Positions 1 to 13,100 of a stretch of DNA of 64,000 nucleotides are shown here, piece after piece. The translations under genes and the position numbers were made by a program. The DNA lies in NCBI GenBank assembly GCA_036971615.1, contig JAYKKR010000003.1, positions 2,294,001 through 2,358,000 on the forward strand, written 5' to 3'. This DNA comes from Amyloporia xantha. Taxonomy: Eukaryota > Basidiomycota > Agaricomycetes > Polyporales > Adustoporiaceae. The notes beneath the pieces are model-generated. The model did no database searches, had not been told where the DNA came from, and worked only from the letters and a program-made list of their open reading frames with translations. Each line of letters opens with the position of its first letter. Position 1 is the first letter of the stretch.

Positions 1-3000
1 ATATTAGAATTTTGTTGCTGTATTTGGCACTGATATGCGCAAGTCACTGCTAATGTACACTGTGGACCGGGAAAAGTGTACTGAGCAAAGCCAAGATCTC
101 CGAGTCATACTACATAGTCGACTGAGCTATCGGCTGCCGGGCATGTCCAAATTCCACTGAGCAATGCAAGTGGTATTGACAGTCAGGTTGTAGACAGGAG
201 CAGGATGCCAGAAGGAACATGCTGCTGAGGCAGTAGTCGCAGTGAGAGTATTGAAGAACAATATTCATGAACTCGGAGGAGTAGGCCAAGTTTGCGCGAG
301 AGCGATCAGCGTGATCTTGATCGGATACCTATCCTGACTTCAGCCACAGCAGACTCGGAAGGCCTCCGAGCTCGTCTGCTTTCTCCTCTGAGCACGGTGT
401 TTCTTCGCAATCTGTGCAGCAATATGTCGATAATATGTTCTTGTACTGATTCATCTCGGCTGTGAAGTTAACTACTGCCCATCCAGCCTGAGGTGATTGT
501 GACCGGCGATTCATTTCTCTTTACTCGAAGTTGCGCCGACTCGGACATGCACATCTCAAAGCCCGGACCAATTACTAAGTGTATGATCATGCCCTGCCTT
601 AGATCGTCTTAGATCTCGCTTTCACCTGCGTTCTTCCTGGTTTTGCTCATCGCAACATTTGGAAGAAGCGAAGGATATTTCTGTCTTCAAGTTGATGCGA
701 GATATTTCACATAGGCAGCGTTCGGCATCTTTTGCCAGAGTCTCGCGGACCAATGAAGGCGCATGCAAACCCCTCCGAAGCCCGGGGGCTGGGCCGTTTC
801 GTGCGTTAGGTATCCTCGGAGATGTACGAGGGGAGTGCACATAAATATCTATACAAAGTGTATGTATTCCGTCGCAAACTCTATCGTTTGCCATTGCATT
901 GACTGGCTTTGATACTCCTACAGACTTTGAATACCACAGTAGACGACTTAGTAATATACGATTCAAACTGACGAAGACGCATCAGTAATCGAACACAACG
1001 TTGTAGTAAGGATTCGCAGTGTCTGAACTTGCGAGGAATGCAGCACCGAGAGAAGAACGCGCAAGAGAAGCACTAGTAGCTACGCTTAGTCCGTCTGCTT
1101 TGCGGTCAGCGCTCGATCGTCATGTCGATGGCTCTTCCGTGTTTCGATCGTTGGTACGTACTCCTCCGAATCTCCAGGCTTCCGATAGCCGCTGTCTGTC
1201 CTCTCGGACGTACGGATCGTTCTCCGTTCCGATGGGAATGGCTGGCTCGGGCTTCGGTTTGGAAGGTTCTTATGAACTCGGTAGTCCGTCCTGTCAGTGG
1301 TGACGGCAGCAGAAGCTTTCAAGTCCGTCACAGGTAGGCAGGTACGTTCGTTCACATGCTTGAACGAGGTTGTTTCTCATTTCTGTCCGGTAGCTCATTC
1401 ATACAGTGGGCTGCTGTCTGTATCACATCTTATTTTGCTGACCAGACCACTGTGAGGACGACACCAATCGTCTCCGTAGCTTGCAAGCTGTCGGACAACC
1501 TTGAAAGCAAATGTTCGGCGGACCGCGGACACGCATATTTCGCGTAAGGATTCTCGGCATGTGCTGGCGAGTGCTGGGCAGGCGTTGCGTAAGGCGGCGT
1601 ATCGCTTGGATGCTACCATTACGACGCCCGCCCCGTCGTAAGAATGTTCGCCCGTTTACGAACTTAGTGCATCAAATACCGTACATGTTGGCAGCGCGGT
1701 ATGCCGTCCACTGATGTAATTACGCAGGTTGTGGGCCGGACAGATTGGGCGACGACATGCGCGCGGCCCTCCCATTGGAGTCGGAACTTGAAGTAGAGGA
1801 ACACGGAACGGGAAACACGTTCACCGTATCCGAAATGGTAAGCTCTACACCTCCGGTTCGGTCTTGCAAATGCTGACCAGCGCTGCTCCCCTATGGAACG
1901 TAGGACCTGCACCGCTGCATTCCTATGTGCTCTGTGTGCAGCGCGAGAATGAGCATATTCCGTTATGTTGTCCTCCTGACTGTCCTCCTTCCCAGAAGAC
2001 GGTTGACAATGCCACTCTCCCATGCAACGAACAACTTCGCAATATGATCGATGATGCGTGCGAATACGCGCGCGGGCGTTTCACGGCGAACTTCGCCTTC
2101 TTCTGACACAGAGGCGACGTCCGAACACTTGGCGTTGAATTCAAGACTGAAGCGGTTGCTGGGTACGTACGACGGTAGGGCTACGACACATGGATTCCGG
2201 CGCAGACAGGGAGGCCGAAGTGGGGAATGGGGAGGGTATGGCGTGAGAAGGAGAGATTGGAGGAGGATATAAGCTGGGGGAGCTGTTGAGTGACGGTCAG
2301 TATCATGTCCTTCCTCCTTTCTCTCTTACCACCCCTCCCCTTTCTGCCCCTCGACGGAGCATCTCCACTCTCCGTCTCTTTTCCATTCACATTCCTTGTT
2401 CGCCGCCCCTTCCATTGCACTTCCGTCTCTTGGGAGCACGTCAGTCGACGGTCACGGTTCGTCATTGTTTTGTTCTCATTGTGCTGACATAGTGGTTTAG
2501 CTGGCTGTTCATGCCTGCACGACGGACGCCGAACGTGCAATGCACGCTGACGACGCGTCGGTCAGGCATCACGTTCGATTCTTCCCAACATCTTCTAACA
2601 CCTCAAACGCCGCAACGACACCGGACGATCCTCACAGCACCGGTACGCAATCACGAGCATTGGCTATCTGCGTGATGCGCCGATCGGGTTAGCCGTCCTG
2701 GGTGGTGCGTAGCCCCTTGTCGGGATCTGGCAGAACTCGCCTAAATCTGATGCCCTTAGCTAGTGATTATACCCAATCCGTACAGACTTGCACATCCCGC
2801 GTGGCGCGACGGACGTTATAAGCCTGCTGAGCGAATGTATGTATAAGCTCGAATATCTGCTGTGAGCTTGTTGATGCTGACCAATGAAGCTGGAGTCTAT
2901 CTACATGTAAACCGAATATGCCCGCATCTGCATGCAACGGCGTTGGGACGGATCGGCGCGTACGGTATGTGTGTTTATTCGATATCTCATATGTTCGAAT

Positions 3001-4205
3001 GACTAATGGGTGTCCTTTGTTCCAGAATGGAAACCATACCTCTCGAAGTCAATCCGTGCGGAATGTAGCCTGAGACGCTATGTTGGCTGCGCATCGTCTG
3101 CGCCCGTGAATAAAGCGATTGCCGTGACGAGTCGGGCGCACTGGTTCGGATGAGATTGAAGAAAGAATGATGGACGGCGATTGCAGGTGGCAGAAGTGAG
3201 TATCACTCCAGCACGTCGAGCGAAGGCGGTTCGCCTCGCCTGAGTACGAACGGCGCGTGTAAGCTCGAATTCGGCTTACATTTTGAATACTCGTGGCTGA
3301 TCATGTCGAACAGATATATTCCGACTGGTTTACTCATGTAGTTTACATGACAGGTACGTAATGGCGCCGCGGACATCCGTGCTCGCAGTGTGCGCATTGT
3401 CTCTGCGCGAGACGTCGAGAGCAGCCCCCCGCTTTCGACAAGCGCGTTCAGCACGGGGGTGGACGTCTGTCCGCACAGGCCCGCCGCGACTCTGCCGTCC
3501 GACATGAGCCTCTGCACCCTGTAAGTGGACGACAGCGCGGACGGCGTCCGTCTGTTGCCGGGCAACACGCCATTCACCCACGCCACGAGTAGTCAGCTGA
3601 GAGAGAAAGTAGATATAAGATACGTACCGTTCTCTAGCCGGACTCAGGCGGACACCCGCTCGCTGTCTGGATCGTGCAGCAGCGAGCGCGCTCGCTCCCA
3701 GAGAAGCAAGCGCACTATGCCTCGTTCGACGAGGGCATGCGCGTCGATGCGCTCCGCAGGCGCAGCGTCCGTAACTCGGATAAGACGCTTGATTGGCCGT
3801 GTAGAGGCCGTACGGGAGTTGAGTCGCTTCGGACGGATACACGTGAGCCGTCCTCCCTCCGACTTGTTCCCATATACGAACTATGCCGGACGATGCCCGG
3901 TAAACGACATCCCTGCGCTCGCAGTCTGGATCATCCAGTGGACGACGGCTCGACCGTCGTGAGTGCCCTGTGCGCGCTCTGTCAGAAGAGTTCGGACCAG
4001 CACCTTGTCCGCCGGACGAGAACGCACGGTCCCTCGCGCCGTCGACACAACACTGGATCACGCTCTGGTTCTGGAATGGACGGGCGTCACCCGACAGATG
4101 ATGCCCAGCCCCCAGTCCACAGCGGACAGCGTGTGATCTCTGAATGAACGCCTTCCGACACCAGGGCGAGACGCGCTGTTCGCGAACGGTAGGGCGGGCA
4201 TCCGT
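1..4205. other. No convincing gene; possible promoter and orphan short exon
   Basis: I see no recognisable protein family in either strand here. The open frames are arginine/serine-rich and look like shadows. The only suggestive spot is 2260-2680: a TATA-like GATATAAG near 2266, then about 170 nt of pyrimidine-rich sequence, then an ATG at 2511 opening 54 codons to a TGA at 2673-2675. Its first 45 codons end at a possible donor (GTACGC near 2643), so it could be a first exon, but no matching second exon was found. From 3200 to 4200 both strands are GC-rich and partly open. This may include the decayed 3' part of the glycosidase gene that follows. Confidence 0.4.
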
Positions 4206-4211
4206 ACCTAC

Positions 4212-5792
4212 GTAAGAGAGAGGTCCGTCGAGTATGCGGACGAGTTGAACGGCGTCGATGAGGGGGCGACGCTCGACGTGGAGACATTTGACGAGCCCGT
4301 TGCGCTCGCACTGCTGCTGCTACTACCGCTCTGCGTGTGCACGTCCGCGAGCAGCGCGAGGCGGTACACCGTCGACGCCAGCAGCGCCGTGCTCGACGCG
4401 TCCAGGAACGTCGACGTCTCGTTCGCGTAGTTGTGGAACAGCGACACGTTCGTTTGCTGCCGCGCAGAGAGAGAGAGCATCGCGTTAGTTGCTGCCTGCA
4501 CGAACGACGACCGGGGTAAGGGGACACACCAGTTGCGCGTACATGCCATCGTGGATCTCGCCCACCCAGCTCGCGAGGTCGCTCATCTCGCTCTTCATCG
4601 AGCTTGCCCACGGCGAGTGCTGCATCGTCGCGAGCACCCGCAGCATCCCTGCTGCCGCCCACCCGTTGCCCGTCGACCAGAAGCCCGGATCCTGCCCCGA
4701 CCCGAGCAGGATGTGTTGCCAGAGGCCCGCTTGGCTATTGTAGAGGTACGACCGGTAGAGCTTGATCTATGCGTGGAAGTCAGCGCTGCTGCAACGCAAC
4801 CAAGCCGAGCCGGGACACACCTGCGTATATGCCTCCGTGAGGAGCGTCTGGTTCCCCGTGAGCACCGCGTAGTATGCGAGGAACGGTGGCACCATGCACA
4901 CGAGGATATCACCTACTCTCGCTGGGTTGAGTGCGTTGCGCTGGATTTCGGAATTCACCGGCAGAACAGTTCGCAGCGAGCGTGACGGCGCGCTCTGCTG
5001 CATAGACTGACCTGAATTTCAGTCAATTGCCATATCTCACGCGTCCATCCATCCTCCCCCGGCTCTCGCGCTGCATGTGCGTACTTCTGGCACGCGCGAA
5101 GCATGGAGGCAGCCATGAACAGGCGCGGGTCAGAGTCCGTTGGAGCCCAACGCATTTCAGCACAAGTAGCGCAGGGGAGGTGAATATGATTTATCCCTCC
5201 CCATTTCCCTGAATGTATCTCGTTGTGGATAGGGGGTTCTCCGCTGCCCTGGGGGTTGGCAACCGAGAGTCTCCTCGTGAGTTGAGTTGCATAAACTCGA
5301 CAACCTGTAAGCAAATGGCCTGCATCTTTCAGCACGGCCTTTGAAGACCCAGCTGGCTTGCGGAAGGGACGAGCAAGACAGTCCAGAGATCGCACGCTCA
5401 GCAATGAGCATGGAGGACCAAGGAGAGTGCCAGTGCACGACAGGACCTCGGGGGCTAACCCTGGTGACGACGACGGTCGGTAGTAGGACCGTGACAGTCG
5501 CAAGGCCGGTGAGCGCGACCTGCAACTTCAGCACTTGACCGTTTGATACTGGCGTCCAACATAACACGAACAGAAAAGATAGAGAGAAAGGGGAGACGAT
5601 CGCTCACGTCTGTTGTGCGCCGAGCCAGAGTTCATCCTTGACGGCGTCGAGCTGGGCGGTTGTCAGGTTCTGGGCGCGTGCGGGGAGGACTGCGGGGAGG
5701 AAGATAAGGTGGGCGAGGAGGGTGCCCAGGAGCGATCGGGCACGGCGAGAGGAGAGCATAGCAGAGAGCGTGATAAAGAGGGATGGAGACAA
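4212..5792 (-). CDS. Secreted six-hairpin glycosidase (GH88/GH105-like), incomplete or damaged
   Basis: This appears to be a secreted glycosidase of the six-hairpin (alpha/alpha6 barrel) class, related to unsaturated glucuronyl/rhamnogalacturonyl hydrolases. Exon 1 (5792-5608) encodes a hydrophobic signal peptide ending PARAQ; an inner ATG at 5759 may be the true start. Phase-consistent exons follow at 4940-4821 (MVPPFLAYYAVLTGNQTLL), 4766-4530 (FWSTGNGWAAAGMLRVLATM) and 4456-4212 (NYANETSTFLDASSTALLAS). The WSTGNGW and DASSTALLA blocks carry the family assignment. An exon ending at 5012 splices in phase to 4940, but the stretch 5013-5607 does not fit the family well. Beyond 4212 the expected C-terminal block is only visible as frame-shifted fragments near 4030-4100. 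The gene may therefore be a pseudogene, or it may contain introns I could not resolve. It is divergent from the MFS gene. Confidence 0.6.
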
Positions 5793-7080
5793 AGGCGGAC
5801 GAGTGGGAGCGATGCTGGATGAGGGCTATGAGAAGACGGCGGGGACGGGCAGAAGACCTTCATGGCAGCTGCTTGGCATCGACACGTCCAGTCCAGACAC
5901 TCCAACAGCTGCCATCGCGTCGCTCCTACAGCGGGCGGGCGTCTTCCCCACGCTAGGCCACATCGGGAGCACGTCACGCCTGACTTCAGATCGGCGATTG
6001 GCGCCAGCTGCTCCGCGTCTGCGACTGCTGCTCATTCTAGGTTTCTCTTTCTTTTTTTCCTGGAATCCTCGTCTGCAGCCAAGTTCCAAGCATCTGTTGC
6101 ATATGCCGATAGCTTTGCAACGCTTACGAGCCTCGGCTCCACAAACTCAACGTTAAGCGTTTGCCATGGAGGGACCCGGACCCGCCCCCGCTGATCGGGG
6201 CAGGTTAACATTACACGACGCACTCTAATTCGCGGCTCTCAGCTTCATTACGTAGTGTTCGGTCTGCAAATGTCAATGTCTGGTCTTCACTACCATTATG
6301 TCATGCCAACACAGATGTAGTCTGATTCTTCTGGCAGTGCTACTCTCCAGGAGGAATTGTTTTATCTTACTGGTCTCAGTCGATCTGTCACGCCCAGGTT
6401 CTGGTTACAACCGAGAGCCATGCCTTTCCTTGTTGTACATAAGACTTCCATCGACTGCGAAGTGGACAACTTTGCGGCACGATCCACTGGTACTTTTTTA
6501 TGTGCGATTGTTTTGCTGTGGCCTCTATGTACTGCATATGGCGGTACATAGCCCCATGTCCACTCTCATGCGCTTACAGACTGTAGCAGGACCACATATG
6601 TCTGATAAGCCACTACAGTGTAGTCTCAAATCTTTGGTATTTTGGAACCATGTCAGTGACGGCGTGCCGTGCGGCGTCCCATGGAAGGCCCAGGAAGCGG
6701 TATTCCGAAGCTCATCGACAGATGACCGGCCTTCTATCAGTGTATTGTGGAGAGTCTATACGCCCTGCACTCGCAATCGTAGTGGTGTGTCTCGTCACCT
6801 TACTCGGATGTGCCGTCAGGTGAACGATGGCGAGAGTCGTATAGAGCCTCGAAGATGAGACGGATAAATCCCTCCTGTCTGACTCAGCTAATTTGCCAAC
6901 AATTAGCCTTCTATAGGTCCTTGTGTCCGCTCTTTCGTCGCCCGATGATCATATGAGCTCCAGGATGAGTCTTCCATGCAAACAGGGTGCTATCATGTGT
7001 CCTCAATATATATAATCCTCCACCGACTTCCCCTCACTGGTAAGATTTGCCTCGTCCATCTTGCCGAGCATTCGTCTGCG
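5793..7080. promoter_or_regulatory. Divergent intergenic region between glycosidase and MFS transporter
   Basis: This 1.3 kb stretch separates two genes read away from each other, so it should hold both promoters. A GC-rich patch lies near 6165-6195. The open frame at 6298-6858 shows no family motif, lacks convincing splice context and is probably spurious. Confidence 0.35.
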
Positions 7081-9408
7081 ATGGACGTCTCTGAGGAGAA
7101 GGTGCTCCCCGCGGATGTTTCGCAGCTCTCGTACGAAAACGGAGCCATCGAGGGCCGGCGCGTCTTGCGCAAGTTGGACTGGCGCCTGCTTCCGTTCGTG
7201 TCGGTTCTGTACCTTCTCGCATTCTTGTGAGTCGTCTATGAGCATTCCTACTGTGGTCAGGTGTGCAAAAGTGTATTCTGCAGAGACCGTACCAATGTAG
7301 GCACGTCAACGGCCCAGTTCCACATTCCGCAATCTTTGGAGACGCTGATGTTCTGTCTTCTACTGCTAGGCAATGCCAAGATCGCAGGCTTAACGACAGA
7401 CTTACACCTAACGGGGGTCCAATTCAATCTTTGCTCGGCCATGTTCTTCGTAAGCCGCTTTGCAGATTTATAAGTGCTGAGGATTCAGTGCGCTCTGGCT
7501 GATAGATACCGTACTGCTTGTTGGACATACCCTCGTTCGTCCACTGACCCTAAAGCAGTCTTATTGATGCTTGATCGGAATCCATAGAAATGTAGCACTG
7601 AAATACTTCAAGCCTTCACGCTGGAGTGCGCGCAAACGTTCCCTCTGCTCCTTAACCGTGCACTGAAACGCTCACTCGCAGTACCTTTGATCATGTTTTG
7701 CTGGGGTGCCATCTTGGTTTCTATGGCATTCGTCAAGGATTTCAGCGGGCTGATGGTGTATGTTCGCGACCTGTCGCGTGTATCCGTTTCTCTCACATTG
7801 ACTACGGCGGTAGGACGCGAGTATTCATGGGAGCAACAGAGGTATTTCAACGTTTCGTACGGTGAAAAAACATGACTTTGACGACGTCCAGTCCGGCCTC
7901 TTTCCAGGTGTATCTTTCTACCTCTGTCTGTGGTATCCTCGGGCAGCTCAAGCCCAGCGTCTTTCCATCTTTCTTTCTGCGTCAAGCCTGGCCGGTGCGC
8001 TTAGCCCTGCCTCGTCCTACGACGTTCTCATTTTTCTCAAGGTGCTTTTGGGGGACTTTTGGCTTACGCTATCGAGAAAATGGATGGGTCGGTTGGAGTG
8101 TTTGCTCGCGTTGAATATGAGTCGTACTCATGCGTTTCACGCAGGATCGCAGGGCTTGCGGGGTGGTCGTGGATAGTAAGCCCATGATAATACATACAAC
8201 GTGCCACTTGCTCATCACACAATAAGTTCGTGCTGGAGGGACTATGTAAGCCCTCATTCGTTAGTGCGGTATTGACTCTGGCTCACGTGTATGGAAGTAA
8301 CGGTTGTAATCGCTGTCCTTTCATCTCTGTACATGGAAGACGTGCGTTTGGAATTTCTAGCACCATCACCGAATACGAGCTTGACAATTTGCATGGCGAC
8401 AGTACCCAGAGACAGCATCTTTTCTTACCAGCAAAGAGAGGGAATGGCTCGTACAGACGCTCAAGGAGGACACGGCGGCCTCATCGAAGGCCATGAAATG
8501 GAAATACCTCATTCAAGCTCTGCAGGATCCTCATTCCTATCTCTTCGGTGTTATGGATTTCTTGTGAGCCGTGAATTTACCATCGACAGTCAAGATGGGC
8601 TGATGGTCCACATCACCAGCGTCGTCGTTCCGCTGTTTGCCTTCGCGCTGTTTCTACCGACGATCATTGTTGGCCTGGGGTACTCCTCGCTGCACGCGCA
8701 GCTCCTCACCATCCCGCCGAGCGTCTGCGGCTGTGTGGTCACCGTCATCTTCGGGATCTTTTCTGACCGATACGGCGTCCGGGGGCCCTTCGTGTTGGCA
8801 GGCTCTCTGCTGTCTCTCATAGGATACGTGATGCTGTTCGCGACTGACGTGCCGCTCGTCGGATACATCGGCACCTTGATTGCTGCCTGTGGGCTCTACC
8901 CGTCGTCTGCGTGCGCGCTGGCGTGGACCGCTGGAAACGCAGGAGGCGATATCAAGCGCGGTGCTATGATAGCGATCGTTGGTGGGATTGGAAACTCTGG
9001 AGCGTGAGGACACTTGGTCTCCTGAGCAGTATGAGATGATAATTTTTTTCATAGCATCGCATCGTCTTTCATATATCGACAAGAGGACAGTCCGAGGTAT
9101 CACCCGGGTCATGCGACGAATATTGGGTGTTGCTGTGTGCTGTAAGTTCCGAGCAGACGCTGGCGATCTCAGTAGAGTAATCCTTGCTGACGCTGTTTGT
9201 GCAGGGCGACACTCTCAATTCTTGGAATGCTGGAGTTCTTGCGGATGAACCGAAGGAAGAGCGCGTTCTGCGCGAGGGAAGGGATTGGGCCGGAGCAATA
9301 CGAGGAGTTTTCCGAGTTGGGGGATAGGTCTCCGCTTTATCGGTGCGTCGTTGCTTTGTCGACATCTCTCCCCGATCAAGCTGACAGTTGTGTAGGTACA
9401 CCCTCTAG
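7081..9408 (+). CDS. MFS transporter, anion:cation symporter family (allantoate/nicotinate permease-like)
   Basis: This is a plasma-membrane major facilitator of the fungal ACS family (Dal5/Tna1 type), which imports small organic anions such as allantoate, nicotinate or short peptides; the substrate cannot be read from sequence. The model is 483 aa in 17 exons: 7081-7226, 7284-7300, 7370-7449, 7506-7534, 7588-7625, 7682-7757, 7814-7841, 7892-7994, 8042-8099, 8145-8175, 8227-8245, 8298-8341, 8403-8563, 8620-9003, 9055-9141, 9205-9342 and 9396-9408. Diagnostic motifs are LDRTNVGNAKIAGL after helix 1, GLFPGVSFYLCLWYPRAAQAQR, GIFSDRYGVRGPF, and the helix-11 block YHPGHATNIGCCCVL. The cytoplasmic loop between the two halves carries KEREWLVQTLKED. 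Start choice: the ATG at 7081 opens a hydrophilic N-terminus of normal length. Intron 7301-7369 uses a GC donor. The many tiny exons explain why no long frame covers the gene. Confidence 0.9.
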
Positions 9409-9701
9409 ATGCCGAGCCACAGCGACTGGTGCATGTTTTCCCAACTTGCTTTACCAGCGAAGTATTAGCCAGCGCGTATCGACCTGCTAGGTGCTACTCC
9501 AAGAAAGAATGGCCCCGCAGACTGGATATAAGCTAAGGGGCTGGGTGATATTAACTACGAGTTTAGTAATCCGCTGTAAGATAACAATGAACTATGAAAA
9601 TAGAGATTTCTCTGCTGCGTGATGCAATTTCCATTCGATGGAGACGCTGCCATAATTTGAAGTTGATGCATTGGATCGCGGTAATTGAAGTGGTGCATTA
9701 A
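9409..9701. other. Intergenic, nothing recognised
   Basis: This is the 3' flank of the MFS gene. It is AT-richer than the coding sequence, and no RNA gene or open frame of note is visible. Confidence 0.4.
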
Positions 9702-9850
9702 TTAGTGCCAATCATCAAGCGTCTGCAAATCGGATACCAGTACATTCTCGATCGCGAGCAGCCTTGCTGCGGCAATTGTCGGCCGGCCAGTGCATCCCAT
9801 GCTGAGACCGCAACCTCACATAACCTCTGGAATGTGTGCAGCTCGGAAAA
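9702..9850. repeat. Dispersed repeat copy A (direct, pair with 14231-14391)
   Basis: About 150 bp shared in the same orientation with 14231-14391. Shared landmarks in order are ATCATCAAG.GTCTGCAAATC, GTACATTCTCGA, GAGCAGCCTTGC, GCAATTGTCGGCCGGCCAGT, CGCAACCTCAC or CGCGGCCTCACC, and AATGTGTGC. The two copies flank the DUF262 gene almost symmetrically. No terminal inverted repeats or coding capacity are evident. It could be a non-autonomous transposon fragment, a solo LTR piece or a segmental duplicate. Confidence 0.75.
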
Positions 9851-10115
9851 GGCTACTTTCTCGGTAAAGTCTGGAGTTGGTGATAAACGGAAGAGAACGA
9901 TGCGGTTTACGGCAAGACCGTGACGCGTCGCGTCATTCACGTCTATCTCGTCGAGGTGAGTTCGCGTTGGTCACGTGTTTCCAAGTAGCTATATTACAGG
10001 CATTTCTGTTGCAAGGGTCCACGCGAAAAAAGCCCCTCCCTATCGACCTCCTCGGTCCCCCAACCAGAGTCTGTCGCCTTCGGGGTTGCGTTACGAGCCC
10101 AACTCATAACGTTAA

Positions 10116-13100
10116 ATGTCCTTGTCCGATTTTGACTCGGATCTCACGGAATTGTCTTCCGACGAGGAAGAATACATCCCTGTTTCGCAAAAGAGGAAGA
10201 AAGCGCCAGCAAAGAACAAGGGTAATGATTACAAGGTATGTGCGTTACCGATTTCCGCGTTCGAGGTGGTTGAGCGTTGCCTTGCTCTTCCAGGTCCAGA
10301 ATGCGTTACGCCCTCCCCGGACGACTCAATACACAGCGAAAAGCCTTTATGGTACTTCCTTTGTTGGTTTTGACGTCTTTGTAATAACTTTGCAAATAGA
10401 TCAGGTTGTCGATGGCGCGATAGATCTTGAACCAGAGTACCAACGAGGTGCGTCTACAATCTCTCTGTTTGTCGCAGATGTGCTGTTTGCGAGGATCTCT
10501 CTGGACGCTGACCGGATTTTGTCGCGATGGCCTTCTTGTCAGATGTCGTGTGGCCTGATACGAAGCAAATAGGGCTAATTGATTCAATCCTTAGGAACTA
10601 CTATATGCCTCCTGTTATTTTTGGTGACATCATATTTTGATTCTTATGATCGACGTGATTACTTACCGGTGATATAATTATAATCAGCCGTCACCGCCCA
10701 AGATGATGGTACCGAAAAGCGTACGTGTATTGATGGAAAACAACGCTTGACGTCAATTCAAAGGTGTCGTGAATTCTTGTTCAATCTCGGTTGTTGTTTA
10801 ATTGTGCGACTCTTCGCTAGGTTCATGGATGGGCTGGTGAGTGCTAGTGTGTGAGATTGGGGATGAGTTTCTTGACGAGTTCGGTGGTTATTGCATACCG
10901 TCAAAGATTTGTCGTAAGTAAACAAAGTCGTGTGATAAGCTTTCTAGGTGTTGATTGTGCCTTGACACTAGACAAGGATTCGTGAGTCTGCTCAGGTTCC
11001 CGGCGTGAGTTTAAGAATGACATACAGGTCGATTCCAGTCTTACCGCCAAGCGGTATTGGTACAAGGACGGGCCCGGGCCTAAACGCACATTGCTTCCAA
11101 AGCAGTATATGCAAGCATTTGCCAACAAACAAATCACATGTGTTGAATACGATTCTTTGAGTGATGATCAGGAAAGGGAGATCTTCCAGGTACTTGTTTC
11201 CGTGGCTGAGTATGCTTTCTGGACTGCTAACTTGTATTAGCGAGTTCAACTAGGTGTAGCATTGACGCCGGCAGGTTTATTATTCACTTTGCTACTTTCG
11301 ATTGCTGCTTTCCGCTCATGACGGTCGACCTCTAGAACGAATGCAAGCAAACACAGGACCCCGTTCTTCTCTCATTCGGGAAGTGCAGTCCAAGATTCTT
11401 GGTGAAGAAGGATTTGGCGACAATTTGGACTGGGGTCATGCCCGAGGCCGGGACTTCCAATGTCTAGCTTCCATAATCTATCTTATCGAGAACCATCCCA
11501 AGCGTGCGTTTCCTGGACCCACACAGCTTGACAAATGGTTACAGACAACCGACCCCGTCAAAGCCACGTTCCGTGCACAAGTCTTGGAGACCTTCAAGAT
11601 CTTTGTCACTCTGGTGAGAGACAAGCGGTACAACGCCGCATTTCAGAAGCCGACTCGAGTGTCACCTATCGAATTCACCATGATAGGTGTCCTGATCTTT
11701 TTGCATCGAAAGGAGCTATCCATGATGCAGATTTCTTCGGCCATCTGGAAGATGAGGGCAGATGTGCGGGCTAATCATACAGATATCCGAGCGAACGGCA
11801 AGGTTACTAAGACCATGTTCTTATTCATCACGGAGGGGATCGATGCCGTGGGCTTGAAAAGTGACGCCAAGGGTGATCATCCTGCTTCAGCCGCCATCAA
11901 GGCGCCACCGGAACCTCTAAAGAAGGCACAGAAGAGAAAGAGGATCCAAAGTAGCAGCAGCGAGGATGAAGAGGAAGAGATTCAGCGGAAACCGCCTCCG
12001 CCGAAAGCCTCAGCTTCACGTGGTGCAGCTGCCACTCCCGCTGAAACCGCGAAGCTGCGACAGGCGACGCTGAAGAAGCCCCTTGCCAAGGCGTCTGCAA
12101 CGCCGAAGACCGTTGCCACTAGAAGTGCAGCAGGTGTCAAAAATGCCACTCCGCGCTCTCCCGTGCCGCCGTCCAGCAAGCCATCGAAGGCCACCCCTCT
12201 CGCGAAGTCTGCTGTTTCGTCACAAACTCCACGTCAAGCTTCCGCGCAGAAAAACTTGGCGAAGAGTACCTCTGGGCAAGCCACCCCTGTCATGTCAACG
12301 CAATCTAGGGAATCTGCACAATCGCGTAGCACACCTTCCTCCGCGACACAAACGCCCGTTCCACAGACACCGCTTGCTCTTCCTCGCAAAGTGTCATCAG
12401 GAATCGCAAAGGCAGGTAATTCTTCGGCCACTATGCCTGTGCCATTATCAGTCAAGTCCGAGCCTGGGTCGGAAGCTGTGAAAGCTTCCTCTTCCCCAGC
12501 TTTGTCATCGGAACCGCCTGCTACATCCCCTATTGACCGGTTGGCTCCTCTTCGAGCAGCTAAAGCAAGCGCAAATGCTCATGCAACTCCCAAATTGTCA
12601 CCCGCCATTGCTAGCGGATCGGGTACACACACACCAATGAATGTCGACCAGCCATCTCGAAATGTTCTTGACGGGATGGCGTCCATCGTGAAACGTGAAC
12701 GCTCGCAACCCCTGTCGATTGATACGAGTATGAGGGGTATCCAGCAAGTCATGACCCCGAAGTCGGAGCCATCTCCGGCTATGACGCCCACCTTGCCTGC
12801 TGGCAGGCAAATTGATCAAGCATCCATCGAAAAATTGCTGGCTATCCATGGTATAGGGCAGTTTTCTCGGCCACAGCATGTATCACCGCTGGGTCCCGGT
12901 CCCGGACAACCTATTTCTCAACCAAGTTCTGCGTCAGTGCAAACCCCCATTAGCGGAACGTTTCCTCCACCTGGTTCCTTCATAAACCATGGCCCAAGTC
13001 TGTCACCGAATCAACCAATTGCAGCACCGCCAGCTCCATTTCCGCCTTTCCCGCCCAATTTACATGTGCAAACACCACCTTCTGCTCAACAAGCATTTAC

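Noticed and set aside
3330..4061. 243-codon minus-strand frame
   Set aside because: Arg/Ala-rich composition in GC-rich DNA, no motif. Only its upstream end weakly resembles a displaced piece of the glycosidase C-terminus.
8291..9007. 238-codon frame taken as one MFS exon
   Set aside because: Its first part is out of frame with the transporter. Splicing at 8341/8403 and 8563/8620 restores the conserved sequence.
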